A stretch of 64,000 nucleotides of DNA from Roseinatronobacter alkalisoli. Its GTDB lineage: Bacteria > Pseudomonadota > Alphaproteobacteria > Rhodobacterales > Rhodobacteraceae. Positions 62,076 through 64,000 of this stretch are shown here, piece by piece. The first letter of the stretch is position 1. Each line of letters starts with the position of its first letter. The DNA lies in the NCBI RefSeq assembly GCF_028745735.1, contig NZ_JAQZSM010000020.1, forward strand, positions 1 to 64,000. Direction: 5' to 3'. Below the pieces are notes generated by a model, which had not been told where the DNA came from, made no database searches, and saw nothing but the letters and a program-made list of their open reading frames with translations. The translations under genes and the position numbers were made by a program.

Positions 62076-64000
62076 TTACAGCTCAGCCAGCAATCGGTCA
62101 ACCAGCGTGCGAAATGCGGCCAGCCCCTCTGGCTCGCGGATAACCGCGATCCGCCCCGACGCGCCGCGCATCTTTGCCTCGGCCCATTCCACGACATAGC
62201 CCGCATCGCGCCCGCGCAGGAACGGGTTGGCATTGATCACGCCCGCCCCGAACAGGGTCAGCAGATCTTCATGCGGCGCGGCGCTGAGGGCTGTATGCGC
62301 CCCTTCCATGCCCAGAAAATGTGCCAGATAAAGCCGCCCCGCCGTAATTTCATGGCCGCGCGCGCGCAGATAGCTTTCGCCTTCGCGGGACAGGTTCAGC
62401 ACCATCTCGCGCGAGATGTCGGGATCGGTGCGCAGCGCCAGCAATTCGCTGCGTGACAGTGTGGCCGTCAGATCCGGGCGATAGGTGCGCATCATCCGCA
62501 GCCAGGTGCTTTCGATGAACTGCCCCAGCCCGGTGGCTGTCGACAGCGGGTTGCGTGCGTCGGCGCGCCCGGCGGATTCGATCTGAATGATGCGGTTGAC
62601 CAGCTGTTCCACGGCACCGCCGCCGGTCAGGGCCTGGGTTTCGCTGCGCGGCGGGGCACTGGCCTGCCCGGCGGCGGCAGGACCATAGCAGGCCGGGGCG
62701 CGGGCGGGGTCGGGGCGGTGGATATAGCAGCGCAGCCGGGTTCCGCTGTCGCCGTCAAGCGCGACATAGATCAGCTGATCCAGATCAGAGGCCTGTGTGC
62801 TGCCATCACCCCCTCCCGGCATGGCACTGTAAAGCAGCGTCAGCCGGTCTTCGGGCGTCGCATCGCTGTCCAGCTTGTAGGTCTGCGCCAGCAGCATGAT
62901 CACCTGCCCGACCAGCCCCGGCGGCAGGCCATGGCGCAGGGCCGCGGCATAAAGCGCATCCATGACCCGCGGGCTGGCCGTGCCCTGTGCGCCTGCCTGC
63001 GCCGTGCCCGCAAGCAGCGCAGGCAGATCCTGCCGTAGCCATGGGTCCGCGGCCGTGCCGATTTCCGGACCCGCCGGGGGGGGCTGCGGGTCTGGCCCGC
63101 CTTGCCGGGGCAGGGCATCCCCGCGCCCCAGCGCCCCCAGATAACGATCGCCGTCATAGATGGCGAGCTGGGCAAATTCCGTAACCCCTGATGCCTGACG
63201 CATCTGCCGCAAGGCCAAAATCTGGCCTGCCTGCAGATGATCCCGGCCCAGAGCTTCGGCTGCGGCCTGCGCGACATGGCGGGCCTCGTCTGAGGACAGC
63301 CCTTCGTTTTCCAGCAGGCTTGCCAGACCGCTATCGCGCGACAGCCGCAGGAAACTGTCCATGAAAGGGCGCTGGCGTGCATGTGTGGGGATCAGCGGAA
63401 GCGCATCCGCCCCCCGTTCTGACCCTGGGCCTCCTCCCGCCCCATGCTCCACCAGCGCGCGGGCCTCGGCCACGCTGCGTGGTGTGCGGGTACTGGCAGG
63501 CAGGGTGCGCGCATCTGCCGGGGCGGTGGGGCGCTGCATCATGCGCTGGCGTTGTGCCTGAAAGATGGCAAAGTCATCTTGGCTGGATGGCAGGGTCACG
63601 GCAAGGCGTTCCCCCGCAGCAAGCAGTGGTGCTTGAATGACCAGAATTTCACCCTGTCCGCGATCAGGCGGCAAGATATCGGGGCGGGGCAGACGGGCGG
63701 ACGCGACTCCACCGCCGCCGCCTAGTTGTAACAGCAGCGGGTCGCCGGGCAGATCGATGCTGCCGCGCGGGAAAGATGCGTCATCCATATCCTGTGCGGT
63801 CAGTGGTGGTGCAGGCAGAGCAGCCCCTTGGGTTTCTGCGGGCAGTGTATCGGCATTGGATAGATCCGGGCCGGGCATCCCGGCCTGGTCCGGCGGGGGA
63901 CGGGGCTGATCCGTGCCCCGCGGGCCATGTTCCAGCAGGAGCCAACCCGCCGCCAGCCCTGCCAGAATACCCGATCCCGCCAGTGCTCCCGCCACCCGCC
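62076..64000 (-). CDS. SLT-type lytic transglycosylase-like protein, N-terminus beyond the window
   Basis: At least 640 residues, open to the right edge. A hydrophobic stretch (ALAGSGILAGLAAGWLLLEH) near the visible start suggests a membrane anchor, followed by a long Pro-rich periplasmic region. The lysozyme-like domain is at the C-terminus: VEQLVNRIIQIESAGRADAR (catalytic-type Glu in IESAG), then TGLGQFIESTW, the SLT signature. Such peptidoglycan-cleaving proteins in T6SS loci may open the wall for the machine; that role is inferred from location. A GTG at 63995 could be a start or an internal codon. Confidence 0.85.
   Translation of the reverse strand, partial: RVAGALAGSGILAGLAAGWLLLEHGPRGTDQPRPPPDQAGMPGPDLSNADTLPAETQGAALPAPPLTAQDMDDASFPRGSIDLPGDPLLLQLGGGGGVASARLPRPDILPPDRGQGEILVIQAPLLAAGERLAVTLPSSQDDFAIFQAQRQRMMQRPTAPADARTLPASTRTPRSVAEARALVEHGAGGGPGSERGADALPLIPTHARQRPFMDSFLRLSRDSGLASLLENEGLSSDEARHVAQAAAEALGRDHLQAGQILALRQMRQASGVTEFAQLAIYDGDRYLGALGRGDALPRQGGPDPQPPPAGPEIGTAADPWLRQDLPALLAGTAQAGAQGTASPRVMDALYAAALRHGLPPGLVGQVIMLLAQTYKLDSDATPEDRLTLLYSAMPGGGDGSTQASDLDQLIYVALDGDSGTRLRCYIHRPDPARAPACYGPAAAGQASAPPRSETQALTGGGAVEQLVNRIIQIESAGRADARNPLSTATGLGQFIESTWLRMMRTYRPDLTATLSRSELLALRTDPDISREMVLNLSREGESYLRARGHEITAGRLYLAHFLGMEGAHTALSAAPHEDLLTLFGAGVINANPFLRGRDAGYVVEWAEAKMRGASGRIAVIREPEGLAAFRTLVDRLLAEL

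Overview
The window looks like an accessory region of an alphaproteobacterium, most likely Rhodobacteraceae/Paracoccaceae. It has high GC, ATGA-type gene overlaps, LigM/LigJ-type aromatic genes and a compact type VI secretion (T6SS) locus. No rRNA, tRNA, CRISPR array or replication gene was found, so chromosome and plasmid cannot be told apart. The first 21 kb is a mosaic framed by insertion-sequence debris. A frameshifted IS6-family copy lies at 1-617, an apparently complete IS6-type element at 4111-4926, an IS21-type element at 5205-7561 whose istB has lost its P-loop, and IS6 remnants at 11627-11724 and about 20618-20777.

Modules in the mosaic: (i) a divergent HxlR regulator and Old Yellow Enzyme (640-2398), an SRPBCC protein and a doubly broken tetR (2905-4072). 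(ii) A TetR regulator with a PLP aminotransferase, convergent with a GhrA-like 2-hydroxyacid dehydrogenase and a class II aldolase (7879-11527). (iii) A LacI-linked sugar-import module with parts of two ABC transporters and a short-chain-type sugar dehydrogenase/epimerase (11725-20401). Its last gene is cut off after about 15 codons at an IS6 remnant.

The centre (20.9-41.1 kb) is the most coherent and interesting part: a probable catabolic island for methoxylated aromatic compounds. It encodes a GcoA/CYP255-like aromatic O-demethylase P450, a separate [2Fe-2S] ferredoxin and ferredoxin reductase, a LigM/DesA-type tetrahydrofolate O-demethylase, and glutathione-dependent formaldehyde dehydrogenase. 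It also encodes a flavoprotein aromatic hydroxylase, 4-oxalomesaconate hydratase (LigJ), a LigK/RraA-type aldolase, a cupin, a glutathionyl-hydroquinone-reductase-like GST, two unusual MDR dehydrogenases and a full branched-chain-amino-acid-type ABC importer. P450 O-demethylation would release formaldehyde for the dehydrogenase, and LigJ and LigK would turn a gallate-type ring-cleavage product into pyruvate and oxaloacetate. No ring-cleavage dioxygenase or oxalomesaconate tautomerase was recognised. Five promoters in the island carry the same tandem operator, two 14-bp ATWCY-N4-GGTAT palindromes mostly 18 bp apart. The TetR gene at 27723-28373 is the obvious candidate regulator.

After a gene-poor junction with sulfatase and IS481 fragments (41.1-42.4 kb), the right third is a T6SS locus. 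tagH, a hypothetical gene and vgrG are leftward; tssB, tssC, hcp, tssE, tssF, tssG and clpV are rightward. Behind clpV sits a three-gene cassette (EF-hand protein, glycine-rich membrane-active protein, small membrane protein) that looks like an effector/immunity set. It is followed by a large autotransporter with an internal duplication and a lytic transglycosylase that runs to the window edge. The membrane-complex genes tssJ/K/L/M are not in the window. All functions are read from sequence and remembered family features; no searches were run.
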